Under the pieces are notes generated by a model. The model made no database searches. It saw only the letters and a program-made list of their open reading frames with translations, and was not told the origin of the DNA. The position numbers and the translations under genes are program-made. Positions 24,862 through 32,503 of a stretch of DNA of 38,924 bases are shown piece by piece (positions within the stretch are counted from its first letter, which is position 1; each line of letters starts with the position of its first letter). Source of the DNA: an uncultured Clostridium sp. (lineage in GTDB: Bacteria; Bacillota; Clostridia; TANB77; CAG-508); NCBI GenBank assembly GCA_900553865.1, contig USFC01000004.1:1-38924 (forward strand), read 5' to 3'.

Positions 24862-25200
24862 TTATTTATTATATTTATCTAAAAATTCTTTCATTGCTAT
24901 ATTTACTAATCTTGTTAGTGAAATTCCTGTTTCCTGTGTTATCTTATTTAAAGCTTCTGCATTTTCTTTTCTAATCATTACACTTCTATAAATTGTTATC
25001 TCATCTTCTGGTTTGGCATAATATTTTACACTTCCTTTAGACAGTAAATCTTCAATACAAACATTTATCATATCACTAATTGTTGCGTCATAATCTTTAT
25101 CTACTATTTCTTTTAATCTTGTATATAATCTATCTTCTAAATTTATACTCTTTTGAACTGTATAATTTGATTTTTTATATAACCTATCTATTGCACTCAT
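24862..25200 (-). CDS. Ribbon-helix-helix-like protein (copy 1)
   Basis: The 112-residue protein starts MSAIDRLYKKSNYTVQKSINLEDRLYTRLKEIVDKDYDATISDMINVCIEDL. It has a second similar block (ITIYRSVMIRKENAEALNKITQETGISLTRLVNIAMKEFL), so there may be two ribbon-helix-helix units per chain. ATG 25200 follows GGAGGTG and replaces the longer frame. It is a paralogue of the gene at 26144-26488. The perfect 24-bp palindrome at 25277-25300, in the divergent promoter region, is its probable operator. Confidence 0.75.
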   Translation of the reverse strand: MSAIDRLYKKSNYTVQKSINLEDRLYTRLKEIVDKDYDATISDMINVCIEDLLSKGSVKYYAKPEDEITIYRSVMIRKENAEALNKITQETGISLTRLVNIAMKEFLDKYNK

Positions 25201-25276
25201 ATTACACCTCCAGTAATTAATATATAACCTTTTCACGATTATTATACTTAAAACATTTGTAGTATGTAACTTAACT

Positions 25277-25333
25277 TTGTCGTGTATTGATACACGACAA
25301 TAGGTTGAACAAAAAGTGTTTTTAATATATAAT
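25277..25333 (+). promoter_or_regulatory. Divergent promoter with 24-bp perfect palindrome
   Basis: TTGTCGTGTAT and ATACACGACAA form a perfect palindrome (25277-25300) with a two-base centre. Just downstream, TTGAAC (25305-25310), 17 bases and TATAAT (25328-25333) form a SigA promoter for the rightward gene. Confidence 0.75.
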
Positions 25334-25363
25334 ATGTTCAAATGTTTTGAAAGGAGGTAAAAT

Positions 25364-26063
25364 ATGCAAGTTTCTGAAAATTGTGTAAGATTACTAAAAT
25401 CTTTTAATATTTCTGCTTTAAAATCTAATGTTCTAATTGCTGATTTAAAGACAATACAATATGGTATAGTTGATGAAAAAAGTGATCCAACTTTAGATTA
25501 TGATAATTATTGGCATAAACCATTTAGCAAAGATATGCTCAATTTGGTAGATGAATGGAAAGACAAAGAATTTTCTGAAGATTTATTTCTGATTTTAAAT
25601 ACTAATTTAAAACAAATTGTAAAAGATGATAATGCAAAATATTCTGCACAAATGATTTTTCCATTATTTGTAGACAACAAGTTAGACGGATTTACTATTT
25701 TTTTTAGAACTAAACGGCGACTATATATTAAGTAGTTCTAAAGCACCAAAAACAATTAGAAATTTTATACAACAAGATTTAAACAACGAAAATAGCTCAG
25801 AAACAAAACATCTTGATTTGAATTGGTTTAACAAGAGTAATATTGAGATGGTAGATGATAAAGTAGAAGAAAATATAAATGATTTACTAGATATAGAAGA
25901 ATATATTATACTCAATCGCAAATTACAGAAATTAACAGTAGAGCTCATATCTAATTTAGATATAGAACAAACTCATAAATTTCGTGAATATCAGCAAATA
26001 GAATTAGAACTTTCTTCTTATCAAAATAGTTTAGCATACTATATTGCTTTAAATAAAAAATAG
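25364..26063 (+). pseudogene. Unrecognised protein gene, frameshifted
   Basis: The first frame gives 123 residues (MQVSENCVRLLKSFNISALKSNVLIADLKTIQYG to FTIFFRTKRRLYIK). At the AAACGGCG spot near 25710, one base shifts the frame. The other frame continues sensibly (NGDYILSSSKAPKTIRNFIQQDLNN...) and runs to a stop at 26063. The joined protein would have about 230 residues. The PLFVDNKLDGFTIFFRTNG block resembles the sensor fold of SpoVT/GAF-type domains, which is weak. The RBS AAGGAGG and the promoter upstream are intact, so the gene may be alive and the frameshift an error. Confidence 0.6.
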
Positions 26064-26143
26064 TCTATTATATAAATTTATTATATAATAAACTATACTT
26101 GGTTTTATAATATAAGGTAAGTTGATATTTTTATATATTCAAC

Positions 26144-26488
26144 TTATCTTTTATTATCATATTTTTCTAAAAATTCTTTTACAGCACAATTTAATAATCT
26201 TGTTACAGAAATACCAGTTTTTTTATGAAGTTTTTGTAAGTTATCTAAATTTTCTTTTCTAATCATAATACTTCTATATGTAACTGTTTCATTTTCTGGC
26301 TTTTCATAAAAGGAAGGATTATTTTCATATACATATTCTTCTATGCACACATTCATAACTTCACTAAATGTTGCGTCATAGTTCTTTTTAGTAAATTTCA
26401 TTAGTTTTTTGTATAAACTATCATCAATGTTAATTGATTTCTTAACAGTTTTATTATTGATAGAATATAATCTGTCTATTGCACTCAT
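26144..26488 (-). CDS. Ribbon-helix-helix-like protein (copy 2)
   Basis: The 114-residue paralogue of the 24862-25200 product shares MSAIDRLY, KKSINIDDSLYKKL, YDATFSEVMNVCIEEY, TVTYRSIMIRKEN and TGISVTRLLNCAVKEFLEKYD. The two copies bracket the frameshifted gene on the opposite strand. They may regulate that gene, or each other. AGGAGGTGG precedes the start. The hairpin near 26116-26148 between this stop and the convergent gene is a likely shared terminator. Confidence 0.75.
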   Translation of the reverse strand: MSAIDRLYSINNKTVKKSINIDDSLYKKLMKFTKKNYDATFSEVMNVCIEEYVYENNPSFYEKPENETVTYRSIMIRKENLDNLQKLHKKTGISVTRLLNCAVKEFLEKYDNKR

Positions 26489-26618
26489 ATATCCACCTCC
26501 TATTACTCATTTTACAACCATTTGAATTATATAAAATTTTGTTTTTAAATAATACTTGTTTTAATTCCTTATAAATGAGTATAAACAGGTTTATATTTTG
26601 TGCGTATTTGCATAAAAT

Positions 26619-26640
26619 AAGAGAGTATAGCAACTCTCTT
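26619..26640 (-). terminator. Terminator of the zinc-ribbon protein gene
   Basis: AAGAGAGT/ACTCTCTT (26619-26626 with 26633-26640) is followed by ATTTTAT on the minus strand. Confidence 0.7.
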
Positions 26641-26651
26641 TATACAAATTA

Positions 26652-27653
26652 TTATTTTTTCTTTTTAATTTTTTTTATTATTTCGTTAGATAATTCTTCA
26701 CTTGGTGTTACTTTTACAGTTAGTCCATCTTTTGTTTTTATTACATTTGAACTTAATCTTGCTCTACTATTATAAACATTTTCTTGGTTTTTACAACTAA
26801 ATGTATCATATAGTGCTTTTGGATTATTTGCAATAAATGCTTTTCCACAATGCTTACAGAATTTTAAATATTTCTTTTCTTGTATTGCATATAATTTGAA
26901 GTCCTCATCTATGTATTCTTTTAAACTTCTAATATGTATTGTTAGTCCGTCATATTCTAAATTAACTCTTATATGATTAGATTCTAATTTATTTATTTCA
27001 CTTACATCTATATATTCATTATTAGCTTTGCTTAATTCTTTTAATGTGTTATACATAAATTGTGCATATTTTATAATCATCTCTACTTGTTCATAATATT
27101 TTTCATTTTGGTAAAGTAAGTTATTAATTTCTGGAGAGATAAATTTTTCCATACTATGCTCATAAATGAATTTATTTATTTTTTCTATTAACTCTTCTAT
27201 TTCTTTATCAGTAGTAGTAGGAAAGAATATTTTAAAATATTCAATTAGTTTTATTGTAGTAAAGTAGTCTTTATTATTTATATAATTAAATTCTTTTAAT
27301 AGTATTTCCTTGTCTAATGTGTAATATCTATTTACTGGGAAATCGTGAATAAATCCTAAAAGTCCATATTGATTTACATATTCAAGTAATAATTTATCAG
27401 TATTTTCTGTTTCTTCTAAAGATAATTTTCCTAAATTTATAAAATCAATTAGTGGTTTATCATTTTCTTTATAATCATCAAAATCAATTAAAGAATAGTT
27501 TGAAATTTGTTTTTCTAAAGTTTTAGGAACAACATATTTAATATTGTTAATTAATTTTATTTCATATTCTCTAAATTTTGGCATTGATTCATTATTAAAA
27601 CCATATTCTAAATTCATTACCATGGCCAGAAGAATCGCAAGTATCATTTTCAT
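26652..27653 (-). CDS. Zinc-finger protein of unknown function
   Basis: The 333-residue protein is mostly helical. It has a C-terminal CxxC zinc ribbon, FCKHCGKAFIANNPKALYDTFSCKNQENVYNSRARLS (about residues 267-303), similar in layout to CGNR-type zinc fingers. It is possibly of the DUF6076 type; I am not sure. ATG 27653 follows AGGAGAAAATT. It diverges from the HTH gene, sharing the promoter region at 27654-27970. A DNA-binding or defence role is conceivable, but unsupported. Confidence 0.6.
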   Translation of the reverse strand: MKMILAILLAMVMNLEYGFNNESMPKFREYEIKLINNIKYVVPKTLEKQISNYSLIDFDDYKENDKPLIDFINLGKLSLEETENTDKLLLEYVNQYGLLGFIHDFPVNRYYTLDKEILLKEFNYINNKDYFTTIKLIEYFKIFFPTTTDKEIEELIEKINKFIYEHSMEKFISPEINNLLYQNEKYYEQVEMIIKYAQFMYNTLKELSKANNEYIDVSEINKLESNHIRVNLEYDGLTIHIRSLKEYIDEDFKLYAIQEKKYLKFCKHCGKAFIANNPKALYDTFSCKNQENVYNSRARLSSNVIKTKDGLTVKVTPSEELSNEIIKKIKKKK

Positions 27654-27970
27654 AATTTTCTCCTATCTTTAAAAATATTTTAAATATTATATTGTAATCT
27701 ATTGACAACCACAATATATTACGATATACTTATATTGTAATCTATTATTATGTATAATATATTACTTTGCTTTACATTATTGTTATTTCCAAATAACAGG
27801 TAATTAGCGGTAAATTTAAGGTGAAACTAATACTTTATCTATAATAATATATTACACTAAATATTTATGATTGTCAAATATTATTTATAAATTACATATT
27901 GTACTTTATATGGTATTTTTGTATCTAAAAAAGTGCAAGTAAAAAATATAAGTAAGGAAAGGAGGTTAAA
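27654..27970 (+). promoter_or_regulatory. Divergent control region with 17-bp direct repeats
   Basis: TTATATTGTAATCTATT occurs at 27687-27703 and 27730-27746, 43 bases apart. The two copies bracket a SigA promoter (TTGACA 27702-27707, 17 bases, TATACT 27725-27730). They could be operators for the downstream HTH protein. Near 27872-27900 there is a weak SigE-like CATATTGT. No gene is seen in these 317 bases. Confidence 0.6.
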
Positions 27971-28438
27971 ATGACTAAAAAAGAAGAAATTTTACAAATG
28001 TATTTTGGAGACCACAAGAAACAAGAGAGTATTGCAGAACTTGTTGGAGTTTCACAAAGCTATATCTCTCAAGTAATACAAAAAGATTCAAGATATACTA
28101 AAGAAAAAGAAACAAGGCATAAAGAGTCAATGCAGAAAAAAGCTGAATATAATAAAGAGTATAATAAAACTTATATTAGAAAAAGAAAAAATAATGTTAT
28201 TGAAGAATATTATGCTTTACTTGAATTGTTGAAAAAAGATAATAAGTTTTTATCAACAAAATATGAAATGTCAGATATTGCCTTTGCTAAATGGAATAGA
28301 TCTATATATCAATATGATAAGAACTCTAGTAATTTAGTCTTGAAAAGAGGAATAAATGTTACAAAAGATGTACCGAGAGTTGTAAGAAATGTTGTAAAAG
28401 CAAGTAGTATAAAAAGTTCAAATGTATATGCAAGATAA
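27971..28438 (+). CDS. HTH DNA-binding protein (sigma region 4-like)
   Basis: The 155-residue protein has an N-terminal helix-turn-helix similar to sigma-70 region 4 (KKEEILQMYFGDHKKQESIAELVGVSQSYISQVIQKDSRY). A basic middle region and a conserved-looking end (FAKWNRSIYQYDKNSSNLVLKRGINVTKDVPRVVRNVV) follow. Proteins of this shape are common beside clostridial serine recombinases, from memory. It is a probable regulator of excision or element genes. GGAGG precedes the start, and a terminator follows at 28439-28468. Confidence 0.75.
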   Translation: MTKKEEILQMYFGDHKKQESIAELVGVSQSYISQVIQKDSRYTKEKETRHKESMQKKAEYNKEYNKTYIRKRKNNVIEEYYALLELLKKDNKFLSTKYEMSDIAFAKWNRSIYQYDKNSSNLVLKRGINVTKDVPRVVRNVVKASSIKSSNVYAR

Positions 28439-28468
28439 TCACTTTGTTAAGTCAAAGTGAATTTTTTT
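28439..28468 (+). terminator. Terminator after HTH gene
   Basis: TCACTTTG/CAAAGTGA (28439-28446 with 28453-28460) is followed by seven T. Confidence 0.8.
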
Positions 28469-28527
28469 ATTTTAGTAATATTTTTATAACTTTATTAATA
28501 GTATTGAAAAGAAGGAAGGTGAGAATT

Positions 28528-28707
28528 TTGAAGAAAGCCTTGAATATTACATTTTTTAATCCTAATACTGAAGAACAAATAGTACAAGCATTTGCAGGGG
28601 TACTAGCATATAATTTAGCTGAAAACAATAAAAATATAAAATTTGACTATACTAATGTAAATACTTTTCAAAATTCTCATAACGCAAAAAATGAATTGGA
28701 AAGATAA
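28528..28707 (+). CDS. 59-residue protein, candidate excision factor
   Basis: TTG 28528 is chosen because GGAAGGTGA stands before it. The product is MKKALNITFFNPNTEEQIVQAFAGVLAYNLAENNKN...ELER, which I do not recognise. Large serine recombinases need a small directionality factor to excise, often encoded beside them. This gene stands directly upstream of the recombinase, with its own terminator at 28727-28756, so it is the first candidate. That is inference. Confidence 0.6.
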   Translation: MKKALNITFFNPNTEEQIVQAFAGVLAYNLAENNKNIKFDYTNVNTFQNSHNAKNELER

Positions 28708-28726
28708 AACTAATTATAGAGATTAT

Positions 28727-28756
28727 AGCTATTCTTGGAACAAGAATAGCTTTTTT
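28727..28756 (+). terminator. Terminator before recombinase gene
   Basis: AGCTATTCTTG/CAAGAATAGCT (28727-28737 with 28741-28751) is followed by six T. Confidence 0.85.
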
Positions 28757-28773
28757 GTGTTTAAGTATTGCAA

Positions 28774-28802
28774 AAACAATATCAATATGCTACAATGTAA
28801 CA
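28774..28802 (+). promoter_or_regulatory. Promoter of the serine recombinase
   Basis: TTGCAA, 17 bases and TACAAT stand about 55 bases before the recombinase start. This fits SigA; the -10 region (GCTACAATG) is also partly like a SigE -10. Confidence 0.55.
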
Positions 28803-28856
28803 GAACGAAATTAAAGATACTGAAAATATAATAACTAAAAAGAAAGTAGTGATGTT

Positions 28857-30449
28857 ATGAAAATCGCAGCATATTGTAGAGTATCAACTGAAAAAGAAGC
28901 ACAAATTGATTCTCTTGAAAAACAGATAGAGTTTTTTAATGAATTCACAAAGAAGAATGGTTATGAGTTGTACAAGCTATATGCAGATGAAGGAATTTCT
29001 GGAAAACAAATAAAACACAGAAAACAATTTCAAGCAATGATGCAAGATGCAAAAGCACATAAATTTGAAAGAGTTGTCGTAAAAGATGTAAGTCGTTTTG
29101 CAAGAAATACAGTAGATTTATTACAAAGTATAAGAGAATTAAAATCTTATGGAATACAAGTAGACTTCTTAAATAATGGCGAAGTTATGGAAGGTGGTTC
29201 TGAATTTATACTAACTATTTTAGGTGCAATGGCACAACAAGAGAGTGCTAATATGTCTAAAAGAGTTAAATTTGGGAAGGATATTACAGCCAAAAAAGGA
29301 CGAGTTCCTAATTTAGTATTTGGTTATGATAAGATCCCAGATGAAAAATATATCTTAAAAATAAATGAAGAAGAAGCCAAAATAGTTAAAGAAATATTTG
29401 AAAGCTATGTGTATAAAGGAATGGGAACAACAAAAATCGCTTGGGAATTAAATGATAAAGGAATAAGAACTAAAAAAACAAAATCAAAATGGGTACAAAC
29501 TTCTATTGTAAGAATGCTTAAAAATCCAATATACACAGGTAGAATCACAAATAAGAAATCCGAAATTACAGACTTTATAACAGGAACAAGAAAAGATTTA
29601 CCAGAAGATGAATGGATTATAGTAGAAAAGCCAGAAATGAGAATTATATCGGATGAATTATTTAATAGAGCACAAGACATTTTAGCACAGAGGTCAAATG
29701 AATTTAAACTAAATAGTAAACGCGAAAAAACAGAATATGTATTTAGTACACTTATATATTGCAAACATTGTGGTTATTCGTTTAGAAGAATAAAAAGAAA
29801 ATATACGACTGATGGACCAGAATATATAAGATGGGTATGTAGCGGAAGAAATTCGATGGGTGTAAACCATTGCCCTAACACAACAGTAATAGATGAAGAA
29901 GAACTATTAAATGCAATTAAAGAATATTTAAAAAGTATAATTTCTAATAAAAAGAATTTTATGAAAGCAGTTGAAAAAGAGTTTGAAAAAATAACAGCAT
30001 TAAGAGAAAGTAACGAAAGAAGTGAAGAAAGTTTATTAAAAGAAATAGAAAAAGTAACAGTAAAAAAGCAAAAATATATGGAAATGTTCCAAAATGAAGT
30101 AATAAATATACAAGAATTAAAACAATATACAAATCCATTAAATGAAGATATTGCAAGACTAGAGCGAGAATTAAAACTAATTACATCAGAAATAAAAGAA
30201 AAAGATGTATTAGAAAAAGAACTAGCAAAAACAATAAGTACAGTTGATGATGTATTAAATAATGAAACAATTACAAATGCAATGTTAAAAACAATAATAG
30301 ATGTAATAGAAGTTGATAGTGATTCGAATGTAGAAGTAAGACTAAAATTATTAAATGAAATTGGAAGTCAACCTACAGTAATTACTAATTTTGAAGATAT
30401 AAATTCTACCGTTACGAAAAGTAACATCGGTACACAAAGACTTAAGTGA
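28857..30449 (+). CDS. Large serine recombinase of the spoIIID element
   Basis: The 530-residue site-specific recombinase has the resolvase catalytic domain with nucleophile Ser10 (YCRVS) and DVSRFARN. The recombinase domain (NLVFGYDKIPDEKY...GTTKIAWELNDKGI) and zinc ribbon (CKHCGY...CSG...HCPN) follow, then a coiled coil (about residues 390-470). It is related to SpoIVCA, which excises skin from sigK. Its last codons overlap attR. In the integrated state it ends GTQRLK, with the final bases from host spoIIID; in the excised circle it would read GTHRSNIPER. It probably integrates at spoIIID and excises with a helper factor. Confidence 0.95.
   Translation: MKIAAYCRVSTEKEAQIDSLEKQIEFFNEFTKKNGYELYKLYADEGISGKQIKHRKQFQAMMQDAKAHKFERVVVKDVSRFARNTVDLLQSIRELKSYGIQVDFLNNGEVMEGGSEFILTILGAMAQQESANMSKRVKFGKDITAKKGRVPNLVFGYDKIPDEKYILKINEEEAKIVKEIFESYVYKGMGTTKIAWELNDKGIRTKKTKSKWVQTSIVRMLKNPIYTGRITNKKSEITDFITGTRKDLPEDEWIIVEKPEMRIISDELFNRAQDILAQRSNEFKLNSKREKTEYVFSTLIYCKHCGYSFRRIKRKYTTDGPEYIRWVCSGRNSMGVNHCPNTTVIDEEELLNAIKEYLKSIISNKKNFMKAVEKEFEKITALRESNERSEESLLKEIEKVTVKKQKYMEMFQNEVINIQELKQYTNPLNEDIARLERELKLITSEIKEKDVLEKELAKTISTVDDVLNNETITNAMLKTIIDVIEVDSDSNVEVRLKLLNEIGSQPTVITNFEDINSTVTKSNIGTQRLK
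30430..30436 (+). other. attR core of spoIIID element
   Basis: GTACACA matches attL (19557-19563). Inner CGGT (30428-30431) and outer TACCGTT (30407-30413) pair with ACCG (19563-19566) and AACGGTA (19581-19587) in the deduced attP. Confidence 0.88.
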
Positions 30450-30588
30450 ACGAATTTTAAAGATAAATCCTGTACTCGCAGCACAGGTAAGAGTAATATT
30501 AGATGAAAATAAGGCAGAAAGGCATATAAGAGGAGGGATGGCAACAAAATTAAAATATGACCATATGAAAGAAAATAAGGTCGGATAA
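30430..30588 (+). pseudogene. spoIIID: SpoIIID C-terminal half (displaced 3' exon)
   Basis: In the frame starting at 30430 the DNA encodes VHKDLSERILKINPVLAAQV, then RVILDENKAERHIRGG and MATKLKYDHMKENKVG, to TAA at 30586-30588. This is the conserved SpoIIID C-terminal region (B. subtilis has VHKDLTERLPEINP and LRGGEATKLKYK). It has no start of its own and overlaps the recombinase end. Joined to the first 37 codons at 19446-19556, it gives an 89-residue SpoIIID with no frame change. The preserved sequence suggests selection or a recent insertion. Confidence 0.93.
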
Positions 30589-30617
30589 AAGGTTTGGAAA
30601 AATATTCCAAACCTTTT
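30587..30617 (+). terminator. spoIIID terminator
   Basis: AAAAGGTTTGGAA pairs with TTCCAAACCTTTT (30587-30599 with 30605-30617). It lies right at the end of the spoIIID 3' part and would end the restored gene's transcript. Confidence 0.8.
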
Positions 30618-30684
30618 GTGATGAAAATAGAAAAATTCCAAAATAAAATATAATAAGAAATGATAAAAAAATAAAGTATTTCTA

Positions 30685-30713
30685 TTGACAAAATTAGAAT
30701 ATTATAGTACAAT
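30685..30713 (+). promoter_or_regulatory. Promoter of infC-rpmI-rplT
   Basis: TTGACA (30685-30690), 17 bases and TACAAT (30708-30713) form a strong SigA promoter. Confidence 0.8.
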
Positions 30714-30714
30714 A

Positions 30715-30869
30715 GCTACTGTTAAAAGAAGAAGCAATCCACTTCTCACCTTATCTAGTTAGGAAAAAGGTTAGAAAATATAAAATTTAAAAGTAGAAAT
30801 ACTTTAAATTTACGTGTGGATTGGCTTATTATAAGTCAATCTTTTTTCTATTTAACATAGAATTAAAAT
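30715..30869 (+). promoter_or_regulatory. L20-type leader with terminator/antiterminator
   Basis: The hairpin GATTG-G-CTTA/TAAG-T-CAATC (30819-30841) with six T forms a terminator. CAATCCAC (30735-30742) can pair with GTGGATTG (30816-30823), an alternative that would break the terminator. This is the arrangement of the L20 autoregulatory leader of infC operons in Bacillota, where L20 binding favours termination. Confidence 0.75.
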
Positions 30870-30884
30870 TTGGAGGTGTTTTAT

Positions 30885-31400
30885 ATCAAACAAGATTTAC
30901 CAATTAATGAACAAATTAGAGCAAAGGAAGTTCAAATAATTACAGATGAAGGGCAAAAAATAGGTCCAATACCATTAAACGAAGCTTTAGAAAAAGCTTT
31001 TGAAAAAAAATTAGACTTAGTACTAGTTGCGCCAAATGCAGAAGTACCGATTTGTAAACTAATGAATTATGGAAAATACAAATTTGAACAAGCAAAGCGT
31101 GAAAAAGAAGCAAAAAAGAAACAAAAAACCTTTGAACTAAAAGAGGTAAGAATTACACCTAATATTGAAGAACATGACTTTGGATTTAAATGTAAAAACG
31201 CTAAAAAATTCATTGAAGACGGAAATAAAGTAAAGATAACAGTTCGTTTTCGTGGAAGAGAATTAAACTATATAAAACAAGGAGAAGCTGTGCTAAATAG
31301 ATTTATAGAAGAACTAGCAGAAGTAGCAACACCAGAGAAAAAGCCAGTATTAGAAGGAAAAAACATGTTTATTATATTAGCTAAAAAAGTAGAAAAATAA
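30885..31400 (+). CDS. infC: Translation initiation factor IF-3 with ATC start
   Basis: The 171-residue IF-3 has the N-domain (LPINEQIRAKEVQIITDEG), lysine-rich linker (EQAKREKEAKKKQKTFELKEVRI) and C-domain (KITVRFRGREL). IF-3 checks start codons on the 30S subunit. GGAGGTG (30872-30878) is eight bases before ATC at 30885, so ATC is the likely start codon. Non-ATG starts such as ATT or ATC allow IF-3 to control its own synthesis, a known feature of the gene. An in-frame TTG at 30870 overlaps the RBS and is rejected. Confidence 0.9.
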   Translation: MKQDLPINEQIRAKEVQIITDEGQKIGPIPLNEALEKAFEKKLDLVLVAPNAEVPICKLMNYGKYKFEQAKREKEAKKKQKTFELKEVRITPNIEEHDFGFKCKNAKKFIEDGNKVKITVRFRGRELNYIKQGEAVLNRFIEELAEVATPEKKPVLEGKNMFIILAKKVEK

Positions 31401-31527
31401 TACTAATTTTTAAGGCTAATTAAAATATATAGAAGATAGAAAACAGAAGACAGAAATTAGATAATTAAATATCTGACTTACGGTATCTCTGACCTCTATC
31501 ATCTAAAACAAAAAGGAGGAAACAATT
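31401..31527 (+). repeat. infC-rpmI gap with GAAGACAGAA-type low-complexity repeat
   Basis: The stretch 31428-31505 has repeated AGAAGA/CAGAAGACAG words and partial inverted complementarity (AGATA/TATCT). No gene is seen. Confidence 0.4.
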
Positions 31528-31731
31528 ATGCCAAAACTAAAAACAAATAGAGCTGCAAAGAAAAGATATTCATACACAGCAACAGGAAAAGTTAAAAGAA
31601 CAAAATCAAATAGAAGACATCTTTTAGCAAACAAAACATCAAGAGCAAAATCAAGAGGAAAAGTTCAAGATGCTTATGCAGATAAAACATGTGAAGCAGG
31701 AATTAAAAGAATGTTACCATATGGTAATTAA
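31528..31731 (+). CDS. rpmI: 50S ribosomal protein L35
   Basis: The 67-residue basic protein is standard L35 (MPKLKTNRAAKKRYSYTATGKVKRTKSNRRH). It follows AAGGAGG and belongs to the infC-rpmI-rplT operon. It is a peripheral protein of the large subunit, and its expression is tied to L20 through the operon leader. Confidence 0.96.
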   Translation: MPKLKTNRAAKKRYSYTATGKVKRTKSNRRHLLANKTSRAKSRGKVQDAYADKTCEAGIKRMLPYGN

Positions 31732-31847
31732 TGAAGAATAGTAAAGAGGATAAATAGCTTTGAGCAATAATTCACAAGAAAAAATTTAAACTAAGTGAAA
31801 GTAAAAAAAAGTCCTCTGTCAAATAAAAAAAGGAAGGTGAAATAAAA

Positions 31848-32195
31848 ATGGCAAGAGTAAAAACAGCAAGAATAACTCGTAAAAAACATAAAAAAATATT
31901 AAAAAGAGCGAAAGGATATTATGGAGCAAAACATTATAGATTTAGAATGGCAAAGCAAGCTGTTATGAAATCAGGAATGTATGCATATGTAGGAAGAAAA
32001 GATAAAAAATCAAACTTTAGAAAATTATGGATAGCAAGAATTAATGCAGCAGCAAGAATGAACGGAACAACATATAGTAAATTAATTTCAGGAATGAAAA
32101 AAGCAAATATAGTTGTAAACAGAAAAATGCTTGCAGAATTAGCTGTTAATGATCCAAAAGCATTTGCTGAAATCGCAAAATTAGCAACAAAATAA
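31848..32195 (+). CDS. rplT: 50S ribosomal protein L20
   Basis: The 115-residue assembly protein of the large subunit starts MARVKTARITRKKHKKILKRAKGYYGAKHYRFRMAKQAVM and has KLWIARINAAARMNG. L20 is the repressor of this operon in Bacillota, binding the leader at 30715-30869. The RBS is AAGGAAGGTGA. A terminator follows at 32210-32242. Confidence 0.97.
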   Translation: MARVKTARITRKKHKKILKRAKGYYGAKHYRFRMAKQAVMKSGMYAYVGRKDKKSNFRKLWIARINAAARMNGTTYSKLISGMKKANIVVNRKMLAELAVNDPKAFAEIAKLATK

Positions 32196-32503
32196 AAAAT
32201 AATTAAAAGTACAATCTTTGAAATATAAGGTTGTATTTTTTTGCGAAAAATATATGTAAATGCACTAATCTGACATTTAATAATGTCAAGTGAAAAGTTA
32301 AATGCAATTCTGTAAAGCAAATGCAAGTTGTAAGAGAAATGACATTTAATAAATAAAATAATTGAAATTTGTTATTGACTAAACAAGAAAATAAATATAT
32401 TATAAATACATGAAAAAATACATATATAATTTAAAAATCAATTAACAAAAGTAAGCCTTTTAAAGGCAATTTACAAAATAAAGAATGAAGTGGAGGAATA
32501 GAA
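32196..32503 (+). promoter_or_regulatory. rplT terminator and nucleotidase promoter region
   Basis: TACAATCTT/AAGGTTGTA (32210-32218 with 32227-32235) plus seven T is the operon terminator. Farther on, TTGACT (32375-32380), 17 bases and TATTAT (32398-32403) form a promoter. GACATT/AATGTC (32274-32289 area) and repeated AAATGCA words lie between, with no gene. Confidence 0.65.

Larger units (their letters stand above)
19561..30433 (+). mobile_element. Skin-like integrative mobilizable element in spoIIID (10,873 bp)
   Basis: The element is bounded by 7-bp repeats (GTACACA at 19557 and 30430). It encodes TnpV, a MobV relaxase with oriT, an ECF sigma factor and membrane partner, ribbon-helix-helix proteins, an HTH protein and a large serine recombinase at its right end. 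Joining the flanks at the core restores a full-length SpoIIID frame of 89 codons. TnpV and MobV together with a large serine recombinase recall the Tn4451 group, though the recombinase (530 residues) is shorter than TnpX as I remember it. No conjugation machinery was seen, so transfer would need a helper. Precise excision should recreate the gene, as skin does for sigK. Whether excision is timed to sporulation is inference. Confidence 0.9.

Noticed and set aside
19561..30433. The element as a prophage or full conjugative element
   Set aside because: No capsid, tail, portal or type IV secretion genes are present; there is only a relaxase and oriT.
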